From: Maratus speciosus
Taxonomy: Eukaryota; Arthropoda; Arachnida; Araneae; Salticidae
Direction: 5' to 3'
Length of the DNA: 64,000 nucleotides
Assembly (NCBI GenBank): GCA_963932465.1
Contig: OZ010793.1
Span: forward strand, 259,715,696-259,779,695
A program made the translations under genes and the position numbers. The notes below the pieces were generated by a model, which was not told where the DNA came from, searched no databases, and was given only the letters and a program-made list of their open reading frames with translations. Shown here piece after piece: positions 47,461-58,384 of the stretch (within the stretch, counting starts at the first letter, position 1; every line of letters begins with the position of its first letter).

Positions 47461-48337
47461 TGTGAGATGAAATCTCACATTTTTTTCCACCTATTCACCT
47501 GTTTGCATCTGTGATGGAGCCGCGGCCGTTTTGTGTTTTGTTTCTTTTCTTTTTTCTCCCGTCTCCCTCGCAGACAATGTTAGCATACGCCTGTAAGTTG
47601 ACTTTTCCCCAGTGCTTGCATACGCACGTCATTCATTCATTATTCTTCCCTTCCTTTTTCTCTCTGTGTTTCATCCGAGGCTGTAAGTGCGCGCATGCTC
47701 AGTAGAAAACGGGCGCTTGCTATGATTTCAAACGAGTGACGTTTCGTTTCACGAACGAATTAGATTGTGTTACTTTTGGTTTCGCTTTCTCATTTGTTTT
47801 CCGAATACCAGTGGCTTTTGAATTTGGTCAATTGTTTTAAACCTATCGCTTAATTACTTTTGCGGGCCCCGTAGTGATGTTTATATACTGTCTCCTTTAA
47901 TTTTTTTAGGCAGTTAAAGTTCTGACGGGATTGCCGAAACAACGATGTCGATATCTGTTTGTAGTTGTGCCATTTTTTATCAACGAAGTTTTTGTTCTTC
48001 AGTTAAATATTTGATATTCTCTCGGGAATTTTTTAATCTAAGTGCTGGTATTTTCAAGAACCATTTACGGGTGATCAAAAGGGAAAATTATTCATCTTCA
48101 TCTAAAAATATACTTAAATAAAGATTGATTTAGTCTCAAGAAAGTGTAGTTCCTGTCTCTTCCTCAACACTGCTTGTTTCAAGTAAGATCGTTTTTGACT
48201 TTTCTCCTTTTAAAATGACCTAAAAGAACTAAGTGTAGGGTTATTGTCTCCATTGTTTTAAAAGAAGAATTTTTACAACAAACTAATTCTAAAATACGAT
48301 CAAAACAATTTGTGAATATTCTAATATTCACGTCACA
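47461..48337 (+). repeat. 3' LTR, 877 bp
   Basis: Full match to the LTR at 39811-40685 with small differences, such as an extra CTCG-like insertion near 47566 and C/T changes near 47710 and 47768. Followed by the CCATT target repeat. Confidence 0.95.
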
Positions 48338-48434
48338 CCATTACCTGAGATTTATTCTGTTGAGCTGAACCAGGTTTCAGTCTAGATGCTATAATCATTA
48401 GGGTTAGCTGGGTGAGAAATTTTCATCAGATTCG

Positions 48435-48506
48435 TCCGGGATAGCTCAGATGGCAGAGCACTGGCGGCTTCAGCCAGGAGATCCCTGGTTCGAATCCTGG
48501 TCCGGA
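48435..48506 (+). tRNA. tRNA-like sequence, copy 2
   Basis: TCCGGGATAGCTCAGATGGC, a perfect CTGGC/GCCAG anticodon stem, and B box GGTTCGAATCC. The loop GGCTTCA gives a nominal CTT anticodon with G, not T, at position 33. The acceptor stem has a wobble and an A-G mismatch, and the T stem a T-T mismatch. Its flanks (AATCATTAGGGTTAGCT upstream and CAGTTTGAAATTTA downstream) are shared with the copy at 39036-39107, so it is part of a dispersed repeat, probably a tRNA-derived SINE. Confidence 0.55.
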
Positions 48507-48733
48507 CATTTTTCGCCCAGTTTGAAATTTAGATCTAATATGAACCAGATTGGTCTGTGATATGCAACTGATATAACACGGTACTGGTCGAATGTATAAC
48601 TTGGTATATAGACCTTTACCACCGAAATTAAGCCCAACAGTCAAGGGATTAAGATTAAAGTTGTACACAACAGAGTGATTTGTAACTTTGCCATAAAGTG
48701 ATTTAATTTCCCCAGATAAACCAAGCTGTGCCA

Positions 48734-49154
48734 TCCATAAATGATGTCATGCTTGGAGGGGGGGGGGGGGGGGGAGGGAGGTTCATGAAATTGTGAGTTT
48801 GTGACAAGGGGGTGGGAGGGGGTAAGAAGAAGTGTGATATTACACATTTTGGTTATTATGTTTTTTGTTGTAAATCTTAATCTTATTTCATACAAAATAA
48901 GTGCACGAATCATTTTTATTATTATGCTCACAAATGTTATTAAAACACATAGTTAAAAGTTTCAAAATAAAATTTGAAATATGATCTATAACATAGTACT
49001 TTGATTTTGAACTGCAAGTGCATGTTTATGTAATATAGCGTGACATGTGACAAGGGGGGGGGGGGGGGGTATGGTGAAGTGTGACACTTTGTGACAAAGG
49101 GGGGGGGAGGGGGGTCAAAAATATGGGGAAAAAAGTGTGATATCATATATGGAT
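48734..49154. mobile_element. MITE with G-rich subterminal tracts
   Basis: CATCCATAAATGATGTCA at the left is mirrored by TGATATCATATATGGATG at the right. Next to each end are long G-runs (48758-48778, 48810-48825, 49056-49070, 49099-49113) separated by AAGTGTGA blocks. The G-runs can form quadruplexes. Superfamily not assigned. Confidence 0.65.
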
Positions 49155-50713
49155 GACCCCTAAGGGGCTAAATGTCAAATCTGGTGTTAAAATTGAGTCA
49201 CTTTTTAGAAGAAAACAAGCATTTTCACACATGAATTTGAAGCATTTTAGCTATATCTGTGGGAAAACGATCAACAGTCTTTCTAGTCTCAGAATTCTTA
49301 CTATGATGTGGAAATTAAAATAAATTTTTTAAGAAACAATTTTTTTCTTTAAATTTTGGCAAAAATATTTTATTACATTTTATAAAAATCTAAAACTACG
49401 TTAAAAATTACATTTTTTAAAAAACATCTAATTTTCACTGGTTAAATTGTTTAAAATTTATTCAATCTATACCCATAAATTTTCACTGTCAAATAAAAAT
49501 GTTTTCAAATATTAATTCCATAGTAAATGTAATGCTGTGCTTAGCAGTTGTGTATTTTTATTCCCCGTACAAAACATTTTTTGACAATAGAGAAAAAATT
49601 AATGTAATTTGCACTAATTTTTTATTGCACATGTGCTTAAATTAAGGTAAGTAAAGTTGAAAGAATATTAAAATTTAAATTGCAATTATTCTGCCATGAA
49701 AACAAAAATAAGTTGTTAAAAATTTTAGCCAAATTCTTTTTCAATGTTACTAAACAATCTGCATGTCATCATAAAACCTAAACACTAAGGCAATTGAAAG
49801 CAAAAATTTTTCTTAAGAAATGTGAAAAAGAAAATCCCCTATCATTGATAAATTATGTTACCAATTTGAAATAAAAATGTTATAAAGTACAAGTGTGTGC
49901 GCCAGTAAAAATTTCTAAAAATGAAATCAGAAAATACCAAAGTATGAGGCAATTTTTTTTACACAGTTTCAAATAACATTCTTTCATTATTACTATTTTA
50001 GTTGTTAAATTATTAGCATTTATATCTTATTCCTTTGCTCGGAAAAATTGGTGGTAAACCCCTCACATTGAAGCAACAAAAAATTGATTTTCTTTTTTGT
50101 TTTCGATCTTTAAAAATTCGAAATTTAAAAATAAGAACATTCTTATCAAGCCTTAACTTTATTCCATATCCTTAAACTTTATTCTACAGCAAATGAGAAT
50201 TTTCTAAACAGAGATTTATGATTGTTTCTCCCATCTTAACCCTATAAAATTTGACTTATAAAACAAGTTGAAGTAAGCATGTAGATGTTAGAAATAAGGT
50301 ATATTCCAATTTTTAAGTTTCAAGTGTCTTTTTCATGATATTTCATTAGTTTTACCTCTTTAAAGTTTCTGTTTGGTAAAATTTGTGCTTCATTAGCATC
50401 TAATACCTAGAGAAAACATTCACTGCTAACATCCAATTCCTAAGTGATGAAACATGGATCATATTTGGATGCAGGGTGCGATATAATTAAAACTTTTTTA
50501 TTTGTATTTGGAGATATGTCAATAGTTTTGTACTATATCTGAACATGTATAGAAAGTTTATATTCATAAGTGAAGCATTAGCTCTTTCTTCCACTATTGT
50601 AATAAACTTTTGTTCATAAATGTACATTCCTAAATGTGGTATGTATGCCACACGATATTCAGATGAAATACGTAATATTGAGAATGATATATTTTGTTTT
50701 GAGTTACATTATA
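49155..50713. other. AT-rich stretch without recognised feature
   Basis: I see no gene, tandem repeat or element end in this stretch. Confidence 0.5.
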
Positions 50714-51846
50714 TAGTAGACTCACGATTTAATGACATTTCTTGAGACCTCGGCAAATAGGACATTAAATCAAATGGTCGTTAAACCAAATGTTGCTAAT
50801 ATTGGTTGATTTTAATGCACTTCAAAAATACCTAGCATTCTAGTGTAGTAAAAACTACTGATTTATACAAAAAAAAAAAAAAAAAAAAAAAAAATACCTG
50901 CAGTATTTAGTCTAAATTCTTAGATTTAAAAATTAGTTAAAAATTATGGAATAATTTTATAAGAATCTAAACATTTTACAAAATAAAAAAGACTTAGTTT
51001 AGTTAATTAACATTTTTTGAATACTCATGTTATACTATTTTGCTTTAAATGGCGGCTGGAAACTTCCAGAATACTGCTTTTAAGGTCACTGATCATCTAA
51101 AAGTAGTTGTTACAATTTCCTTCCCTTCTAAAAGTGTTCCATACAACTTGATGACATTCTCTGCTTTTTTATGCAGGAGGTATACATGGAACATCGTCAA
51201 TTTCCTCGTCAGAAGAATTATTTGGAATGTCCAATCAGGATTGAGAAGGCTGCAGATTAAATAATCTTTCCAAAATGTTTTCTCAGTTTTAAACATATTG
51301 TCAACGTCAACGTAATCTTCAAATGCGAATTTTTTTCAGCCAAACATGTTTTCATAATGTTTGCATATTAGATGATTGGAATCTTCAGTTTCGGTGTTCT
51401 GTTTTTTCAACCCCTGGGCAGCAGGTTCAAGTTCCCAAGCTTGGTTCTTTAAATATCCGGCGGGATGGAAGCAAAATTGTGACCTGAGAAACCACTTGCC
51501 GAGGATCATTTGCTATACGATAGCCACTAAGAATTCATTTAATGAATTTTGTTTACTTCTAAATTGATTAGAAACCATTGACTAGTTTCTTCGGTACATT
51601 TTTTGAAACATTGTATAACACCTTGATCCATACGTTGTAAAATGCATGTAACATTTGGGGTTACTGCTTCTAGATTTTTAATTTCTGCAGGATGTGAAAT
51701 GAAGTTCTCGAAGGCCGCTAAATCAAGATTCAAATTATTTGTGGGTCATTAAATCAAGCAAGGAAAAACATTGTAAGTATTGAAAAATAATTGGAACCTC
51801 ATCCAATGGTCGTTAAATCGGGGGTTGTAAAATCATGAGTCTAGTG
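50714..51846 (-). mobile_element. pogo/Tigger-like element
   Basis: Inverted ends share AGTAGACTCACGATTT (left) and CTAGACTCATGATTT (read inward from the right), flanked by TA. Subterminal TTAAATC/GTCGTTAAA motifs occur at both ends. A minus-strand fragment resembles Tigger transposase. An A-run lies at 50870-50894. Confidence 0.8.
51539..51733 (-). pseudogene. Tigger-type transposase fragment
   Basis: The minus-strand frame contains PNVTCILQRMDQGVIQCFKK, matching the conserved block P-NxTxxLQPMDQGVI-xFKxxY of pogo/Tigger transposases, just after the DDE domain's second Asp region. The upstream catalytic part is not recognisable in one frame. The frame at 51093-51296 may be further C-terminal sequence, but is not certain. 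The copy is non-functional. Confidence 0.75.
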
Positions 51847-52395
51847 TATTCATGTTTATTATTATTTTTTAAATGAGGTAATTTGTAATTTTAATTTTCT
51901 GTAATCAGTAAAATTTGTCTTTTAACAATAATAAAAAGAACCAAAATGGTGCCTATATGGTTTGGTACTTTTTATTTTCATGAGATTCAGAGGATAAAAA
52001 AATAATGTGAGTGTTAGTATTCCACTGTTATGCAAAGAAACAAAATGGAGAACAAAAAGTTGTTTGCAATTTGAAATTTATCAAAGTTAAAAGAAAAAAC
52101 TTTCATGCCATCTTGTGTTTATGCTTCGGTTCGGTTGTTTTACATATCAGCTAATTTCTAATGTTCATTTTCTAAACCTTGGCATTTTTGTAAAAATTCT
52201 CCAATTATGATAAAAAGAACCAAAATTGTGCATACATAGTTGATATATGCACAATATAGTTGTGAGTATCTGATATTTGTGCTTAGAAACCTTATTAATG
52301 TTTCAGCTTTGTGAAAAGAAACATACTGCAAGAAAATTATTTGCAAATTGACATTTACTAAAATTAAAAAGCAAAAAATTAGATTTATTTTACGA

Positions 52396-52560
52396 TTGTT
52401 ATTTTAACAATTTATGAATAAAATATAATGAATTTAAATCACTCAAATTAATTTTGAAACACACTACACAATTCTTTAAACACCTTTGATAATAAAATCT
52501 TATGACAGAGATAGATGCAGTCAAACAACAGAAAAAGGATTAAATATGCATTTATAAATT
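52396..52560. repeat. 165-bp direct repeat, copy 1
   Basis: Nearly identical to 54009-54173 with the same length; I noticed two mismatches (CACTACACAATTCTTT against CACTCCACAATTCTCT). The copies are 1.6 kb apart in the same orientation. Confidence 0.92.
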
Positions 52561-54008
52561 CTTGATTTTTTAAAAACCTGTGAATTACGTTACAGTTTTA
52601 AGACAAACTTTATCTGAAAATGCATTTTTTGTTCTATTCTGTGCTGTAAAGAGTGAAATTATGCAATATTTTGAAATGAAGATGTGAAATGTAAAAGAAA
52701 ATACCCAATGTGAAAATCTAGTTTAAAAAAATCCTTTAAAATTTAAACTTAAACAAAATTCTAAATCGAATTTTGAAAAAATCTCTTCAAGGTGTTCTTG
52801 GGTACACCTTGAGGTATCTCCATTCTCAATGTCATAGCACTGATCTTATCCATCAAAGCATGAGAGTGTACACAGGCAGACTCATAAATTCTTCGTTTTA
52901 TTAATATCAATTGTTAAAATAAGATTTAATTTCACACATAAGTAATGTAACTATCAAAGTTGAAATGACCATGGTATAATCATTAGGTTAACTTCAAATG
53001 CTCAATGTGAGCACCCTTCATTATTCTGAACACATCAAATCTATTCAGATTCTTTTCTGCATATTTTCAAAGTGTGAAGTCGTCAAACCTCACACTGAGC
53101 ATTTCCCCCCCTATAGGACTATGCAACTGACATTATCTGCAAACAACTTCTTTCCTAAGAGTGTGTAAATTATAAGATTGTCTTAAGGTTGTTGTGAAAA
53201 CCATTACTATAAAACTGTTGAAGCGAGAGTGGATGAAGATAATATACTATATTAGCAAAAAAGAAATTAAATTAGTAATTTCACTACCTTTCAAAGTTTT
53301 TTGAGTATGTTATGCATTTTAGGAGTAATTTTTAAAGCATGTTTTCATTAAAAAAGTTTTAATATTAAATATTAGCATTTTAGATATAGATATTAGAGAA
53401 AATGCTAGTTACATTACAATAAAAGGCAAAATTACAAAATTACCTATTTTTGCTTTTCCCATATTTTTATGGATCCTAAAATCCATATCGCAGTTCACAT
53501 AGTTGTTAAAGTTATCTAAAAAAAGTTCTCCATAAGAAAATCTCAGAAGTATGTCTAGATCATTGTTTTTTTTTACTTCATTCTACTTCGTGTTGAAAAG
53601 CATCTCTCACATGACTTAGCAGAAAGAGGAAATGCAATCCAATACTGACGATAATGTTTCTTAATGCTGTACCATTCTCAATGTATTTACTCTCAGATAT
53701 AAATCTGAAAAGGATTATCATCACTAACAAATACTTATGTTTAGTAAATAATTCCTTCATATTTTAAAAGGGAAAGTATCATAATGTTCTGGTTTTGGTT
53801 TTAAAACGGTGAAATATTGATGAGTAATTTTACTCCTTGACTTCCTCAACAAGTAAAATTGATTTTAAATGGGTAAAATACTTGTCTACACAAGTAATGG
53901 CAAACACTGATGACTTGTTCAAAATAACAAACGGTGTATTTGTGAGTTAGCTTTATGATAAACAATGTTACTTAAACTTGGACCGTTAAATTACATGTGT
54001 GAAATTAT

Positions 54009-54173
54009 TTGTTATTTTAACAATTTATGAATAAAATATAATGAATTTAAATCACTCAAATTAATTTTGAAACACACTCCACAATTCTCTAAACACCTTT
54101 GATAATAAAATCTTATGACAGAGATAGATGCAGTCAAACAACAGAAAAAGGATTAAATATGCATTTATAAATT
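54009..54173. repeat. 165-bp direct repeat, copy 2
   Basis: Copy 2 of the direct repeat, ending about 100 bp downstream of the stop codon of the dioxygenase gene. It does not look like an LTR (no TG/CA ends), so a local duplication is more likely. Confidence 0.92.
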
Positions 54174-54274
54174 ATGTGAGAAAAAATCTTGTTATGTATA
54201 TATATAAATTGTACATGTATTTTACTTGATAATATAGTTATAAAAACATTGCAGCAATAAAAATAAAAGTTCGT

Positions 54275-54405
54275 TTACCAGTTTTCTTTACTGTATAAAG
54301 TATTTTCTTTTTCAACAGCATGGAATGTATATACATGTCTTGCATTATCAGTCAAATTTTTACCACTTTTATGAATAACGGACCCATGTATAAGGATACA
54401 ATCTC
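54275..54405 (-). CDS. PHYHD1: Last exon of a phytanoyl-CoA dioxygenase domain protein
   Basis: After a TTCATTGCAG acceptor the minus strand reads (G)DCILIHGSVIHKSGKN, LTDNARHVYTFH and AVEKENTLYSKENW, then TAA. This matches the C-terminus of PHYHD1-type proteins, where LIHGxVVHKSxxNLSxxSRxAYTFH is conserved. In this Fe(II)/2-oxoglutarate dioxygenase family the His of the HKS motif is the distal iron ligand, and the Arg shortly after binds 2-oxoglutarate; both are present. The intron phase (one base, G) agrees with the upstream exon's end. No frameshift or stop interrupts it. It belongs with exon 54506-54619. The gene symbol is by similarity recalled from the family, not by search. Confidence 0.88.
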
Positions 54406-54505
54406 CTGCAATGAATTAAATATTTGCATTACATGTTAATTCCATTAAGCACAAGATAACATTTATAACAAAATAAATTGAATAAACATTGATTTTCTTA
54501 TGTAC

Positions 54506-54619
54506 CTTTTTTAGCCAGAACTGGAACATATTTGTTATCCTCAAATCTTGGCATATCTCCTATTAATTCTAAGAAGGGTTCCTTTCCTGGATTTCTTACA
54601 TACCGCTGATATATTTTAC
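54506..54619 (-). CDS. PHYHD1: Penultimate exon of the phytanoyl-CoA dioxygenase domain protein
   Basis: Between an AATAG acceptor and a GTACAT donor the minus strand reads GKIYQRYVRNPGKEPFLELI, GDMPRFEDNKYVPVLAKK and the first base of Gly. In the family this segment follows the GSH motif and corresponds to the variable loop ending in xPVxxKG before the HKS block. Its length (114 bp) and phases fit the last exon exactly. An alternative acceptor 13 bases upstream would add RNLI. Upstream exons carrying the HxD iron motif are not identified; they may lie beyond a long, transposon-filled intron or outside the window. Confidence 0.85.
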
Positions 54620-55385
54620 CTATTAAATTTCTGATAAATTAGATAATAATTTACAAAAGAAAAATATACATTTTAGATAATAAGCAACAGCACATTGCAT
54701 AGGGAGAAAATTCTGTTAACAGACATGTAATTGCTAAAAGAATAAGTTAGCTGAAACATTTTATGCATCAAGATTTGTTGGTTATCCTTTCAAAACAAAG
54801 TTTTTGATTTCCCTGTGTTCGAATCATATTAAAAAAAATGTCAGAATATTAAATAATTACCAATCATTTTTCTATATGCAGAAAAACCTCTTTTGAATCA
54901 AACTGAAGAATTTTCTTCAACTGTTTCTGCATTTTTGTAAAAAATGAAAGACAGAGATTGATATCCTAGAAGATAAATTAAAATCCCTAATACTTTTCAC
55001 AGCAGTAGCAGAAAATTCAAGACGGGAGACAGACGTTGCAGATTTTCTTTTCTCTTTTGCAGATTTTTTTTATTAAATCTTTATTTCACTTTATCATTTA
55101 GCTCTTTATAACTTAATGCAAAACTTAAGATTATTATTAATATAAACGGTCAAGTGCAAATATTACTCACGCACAGAGGGTTCCATACAATAAATATATC
55201 AATTAGTAATTGTATTATTAAAAAAAAAAAACGTTGCTAAAAGAATACTAAGACTTTGTAAAAAACTATGCAAAGTAGGGTTGGGTATAACAGTATATAC
55301 TAGAAAAATGTAAATGGATATACCACGAAAGTTCAAAGAGATATAGAACCTAAATAATAACAAACATAACTATTTTGTGTAACTT
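54620..55385. other. Intronic sequence upstream of the dioxygenase exons
   Basis: AT-rich. A minus-strand segment near 54860-54945 can be read as QKQLKKILQFDSKEVFLHIE, but no frame is fully supported. It is not called as an exon. Confidence 0.4.
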
Positions 55386-56317
55386 ATTTTTACTTTCTTC
55401 TATCTTTACAAGAAGAAAGTATTGGATTCGTGAAAATTTTTGAATTCCGGTTTTCGACAGAATTATACGTTTTAGGGGGCAGAGATAATGAAAAACATCT
55501 TTTTACAAAATGTCTGTCTGTCTGTGTGTGACAAAAATTTTGTGGGCGCTCTATCTTAAGAACTATTGAACGAAATTTAATAAAACTTTAGATTCAGTTA
55601 GTCCCTGATATAAATTGGTGCTGATTACTTTTTGGTGTAAATCGCAGAGCAGCTGGCGATGCTATGCTGCATTATTCATAATTTCCACAATAGCTATATC
55701 TCAAGAACTAAAGCACGAATTTCCAGAAAACTTCAGATTCAGTTAATCCTTGATATAATTCGGTGCTGATAACTTTTTGGTGTAAATCGCCCAATAGGCA
55801 GTGCTGTAACACTGCATTATTCATGATTATCGCAATAGCTCTATCTCAGGAACTAATGCACGAATTTTCACCAACCTTCAGATTCAGTTAGCCTGAATTA
55901 TATATATTAGTGCTGTTTAGTTTTTGGTGTAAATCGTCCAACAGGTGGCGCTACTATGCTGCAATTTTCACGATTTTTTCAATAGCTGTATCTCTAGAAC
56001 TAATGCATGAATTTTCATCAAACTTTAGATTAAGTTAGTCTCTGATGTAAATTTTTCCTGATAAGTTTTTGGTGTAAATTGCCCAAGAGGTGCCACTGCT
56101 ATGCAGAACTTTTCGCGATTTCCGCACTAGCTTTATCTCAAAAACTAACGCACGGATTCTCATTAAACTTCAAATTCAATTAGAAGTTCACATAAGTTGT
56201 CTCTGATTAGATTTTGGTATGAATCATCTAACCAGTGGCGCTGCTGTGCTGCATTTATCAAGAAGTATTAAGATGTATGAGATAGAAGAAAGTTTTGGGA
56301 TTGACACATCCAACTAG
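55386..56317 (+). mobile_element. Helitron/HINE-like non-autonomous element B
   Basis: Same ends as element A at 17582: ATTTTTACTTTCTTCTATC followed by AAGAAGAAAGTATTG at the 5' side. At the 3' side are GATAGAAGAAAGTTTTGGG, a TTGGGAT...ATCCAA stem-loop and CTAG then TT. The 5' ~150 bp (GGTTTTCGACRGA, ACGTTTTAGGGG and TGTCTGTCTG) also match element A. The internal repeat is unrelated or very diverged: about five ~145-bp units with TATCTCAAGAACTA (55550-56260). Confidence 0.78.
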
Positions 56318-57489
56318 TTTAATATTATCTTAATCTGTTTATAATGAATTTAATTCGGTACTGACAATAAAAGCAGTGCATATTTAAACTTCATTTGGCA
56401 TTTCATAAAACTAAATTCAGCATAGTAATAACCTTTCTTTCTACAGTGTAGCTAAAACAAAACATTCATTCAAAGTTTACATTTGGCATTGTGCTAAGCA
56501 CGCTTCGAAAGGAGGTCACAAATTTGCAACGCCGCCTTGGTCCTTGCCGTGTTTTTTCAGATAGGTTTTTAATTAACTTTTAAAGTCACTCGAGGCGTAT
56601 TGAAAGATACATTCAATGCAAAATAGTTGTGAATCCCATAGTATTTATATAATTCATTCTAATCAAGGGGTCTCAGGGCTCTCAAAATTGGAAAAAATGA
56701 AAAAAAAAAGAACATTTTTAACATTTAATATATTAAAATACATATGATTTTAAAACACAATTTTTATTGGGATGAAAGATATAAGTATTTTCTTTTATTT
56801 CATGTATTTAAAAAAATTCAAGATGCATAATTAGCATCTATAGAGAGCTCCAAAGTGTCAGACATTTGACAAGCAAAAAATTGGTATAACAGTGTAAGCA
56901 CAGGATTACAAAATAAATATTGCAATTAGAATGAAATTTTTGGTGCCTGCTTATACTTCAGATTGTAGTAATTACCCTGAACCTAAATAAATTTGTATTT
57001 AAAGCATTTTTATATTTTTAATACAAAGTTGTATTTAGCTAATACAAAATTTTGAAAATTTCAACAACATAATAACTTAAAAAATTTTTTTTTTGAAAAA
57101 TAAAAAGGAAATTTTAGGTTCAGTTTATACAGATTAACATGAAACGTATGTTTTGAAAATTTCATGAAAAAATATTGAAAAGTTTTTGAGACATCGTGTG
57201 CATTATGCCCAAAAAAGTAATTTGGAGAAAAATGACTTAAAAGTTTCGAAAATGCCGCTTCAGCTATTGAGTAGGTATAATTCTAAAAGCCATAACTTCT
57301 GTTCTAATGAGAATTTGAAGGAAACAATTATATTAAAATTTTCACAAAAGATAGAAGATTAACATCTAAAAAATTTAAAATAAAATTTTTTTTGAAGCTT
57401 TAAGAGTCCTGAGACCTCTTGAATTAGTCTGTTTTAACAATTTGACGTTTATTGCTTTTATACTGTTACTGGCCATTGCATTACACATA
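56318..57489. other. AT-rich stretch without recognised gene
   Basis: I see no gene or element terminus. GGGGTCTCAGGGCTCTCAA at 56667 and CTTTAAGAGTCCTGAGACC at 57400 are short inverted similarities that could mark the ends of an old element. Confidence 0.35.
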
Positions 57490-57942
57490 CCGGGTGTCCC
57501 AAAAAGGACTGACTGATTTTAAAATTCAATAACTTGTAAACGGTGACAGATATTTAAAAAATTCTTGCAGGAGGGTTATGCATAAGGTCAAAAGTTTTTT
57601 TACAGTGATTTTCAATTTTAGTTCGTATTACAAACAATAGATGCCGCTGTAAGCAATAGTCGCTAAATACAGGCTCGATTTTTGGTCCTTTATCTTGTTC
57701 TATGCGGAAAAAGGAGATGGAAATGTATTATCCGGGCCACGAAGTACCAAAAATCGAGCCTGAATTTAGCGTCTATCGATCGCAGCGCCATCTATTGTTT
57801 GTAATTCGAACTAAAATTGAAAATCACTGTAAAAAAACTTTTGACCTTATGCATAACCCTCCTGCAAGAATTTTTTAAATATCTGTCACCGTTTACAAGT
57901 TATTGAATTTTAAAATCAGTCAGTCCTTTTTGGGACACCCAG
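57490..57942. mobile_element. Near-perfect hairpin MITE flanked by TA
   Basis: CGGGTGTCCCAAAAAGGACT is mirrored by AGTCCTTTTTGGGACACCC; each end is flanked by TA. Arms of roughly 200 bp are nearly identical and leave a loop of about 35 bp (around 57700-57735). Ends and TA flanks suggest a Tc1/mariner-type MITE. The transcript would form a long double-stranded hairpin. Confidence 0.9.
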
Positions 57943-58384
57943 TATGTAACATTAAAAGTTGTTATCTGAGCCTTAGAAGCCGCTGGTACATAGAGTATGC
58001 CGCCTCTGTCATTATGTATGTCCAAATCGTCCATATCTTTAAGGGTTAATATCTCGGCTAATTACTGATGATTTTTTTCGAAAATCATGATCAACAATAC
58101 TTTTATACTTCTGCTACAATAGGTACCTCCAGCACTGCTCAACACTTTTGCTAAATGCCCTTAAGTCAAAATTTGTGTGTAACAGATAAATGCGATTTTC
58201 TCAAAAACTATGTGACCTAGAGTAATCGCTATAATTTTCCTGCAAGGTTTAAATTAATGTCTACTACCTTTTATTTTTTCACAATTCTAGTTTCAGTAGA
58301 TTCGGAATTAGATGGGGGGGGGGGGGGCATATTTTTGCACTATATTTGCGACGATATCTTTTAAAATGCAATATCTAAAATTAA

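Larger units (their letters stand above)
39280..48337 (+). mobile_element. Ty3/gypsy LTR retrotransposon in a three-LTR arrangement
   Basis: Outermost ends start TGTGAGATG and finish TCACGTCACA, flanked by CCATT on both sides (39275-39279 and 48338-48342). Order: 5' LTR fragment (39280-39376), a piece identical in type to the internal 3' end (39377-39810), full LTR (39811-40685), primer-binding site, gag, pol, non-coding 3' region, polypurine tract, and 3' LTR (47461-48337). No env is seen. gag and pol carry frameshifts and a stop. The full LTRs differ at only a dozen or two positions, so insertion was fairly recent. Confidence 0.93.
51847..54274. other. Non-coding stretch downstream of the dioxygenase gene
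   Basis: Contains the 165-bp direct repeat listed separately. I see no convincing exon. A hairpin CAAGGTGT...ACACCTTG lies at 52789-52812. Confidence 0.45.

Noticed and set aside
52789..52960. Minus-strand frame with a start ATG (MDKISAMTLRME...)
   Set aside because: About 30 codons only, no splice signals and no family recognised.
54860..54945. Additional dioxygenase exon
   Set aside because: The readable peptide does not match the family, contains a stop before the donor-like site, and lacks a good acceptor.
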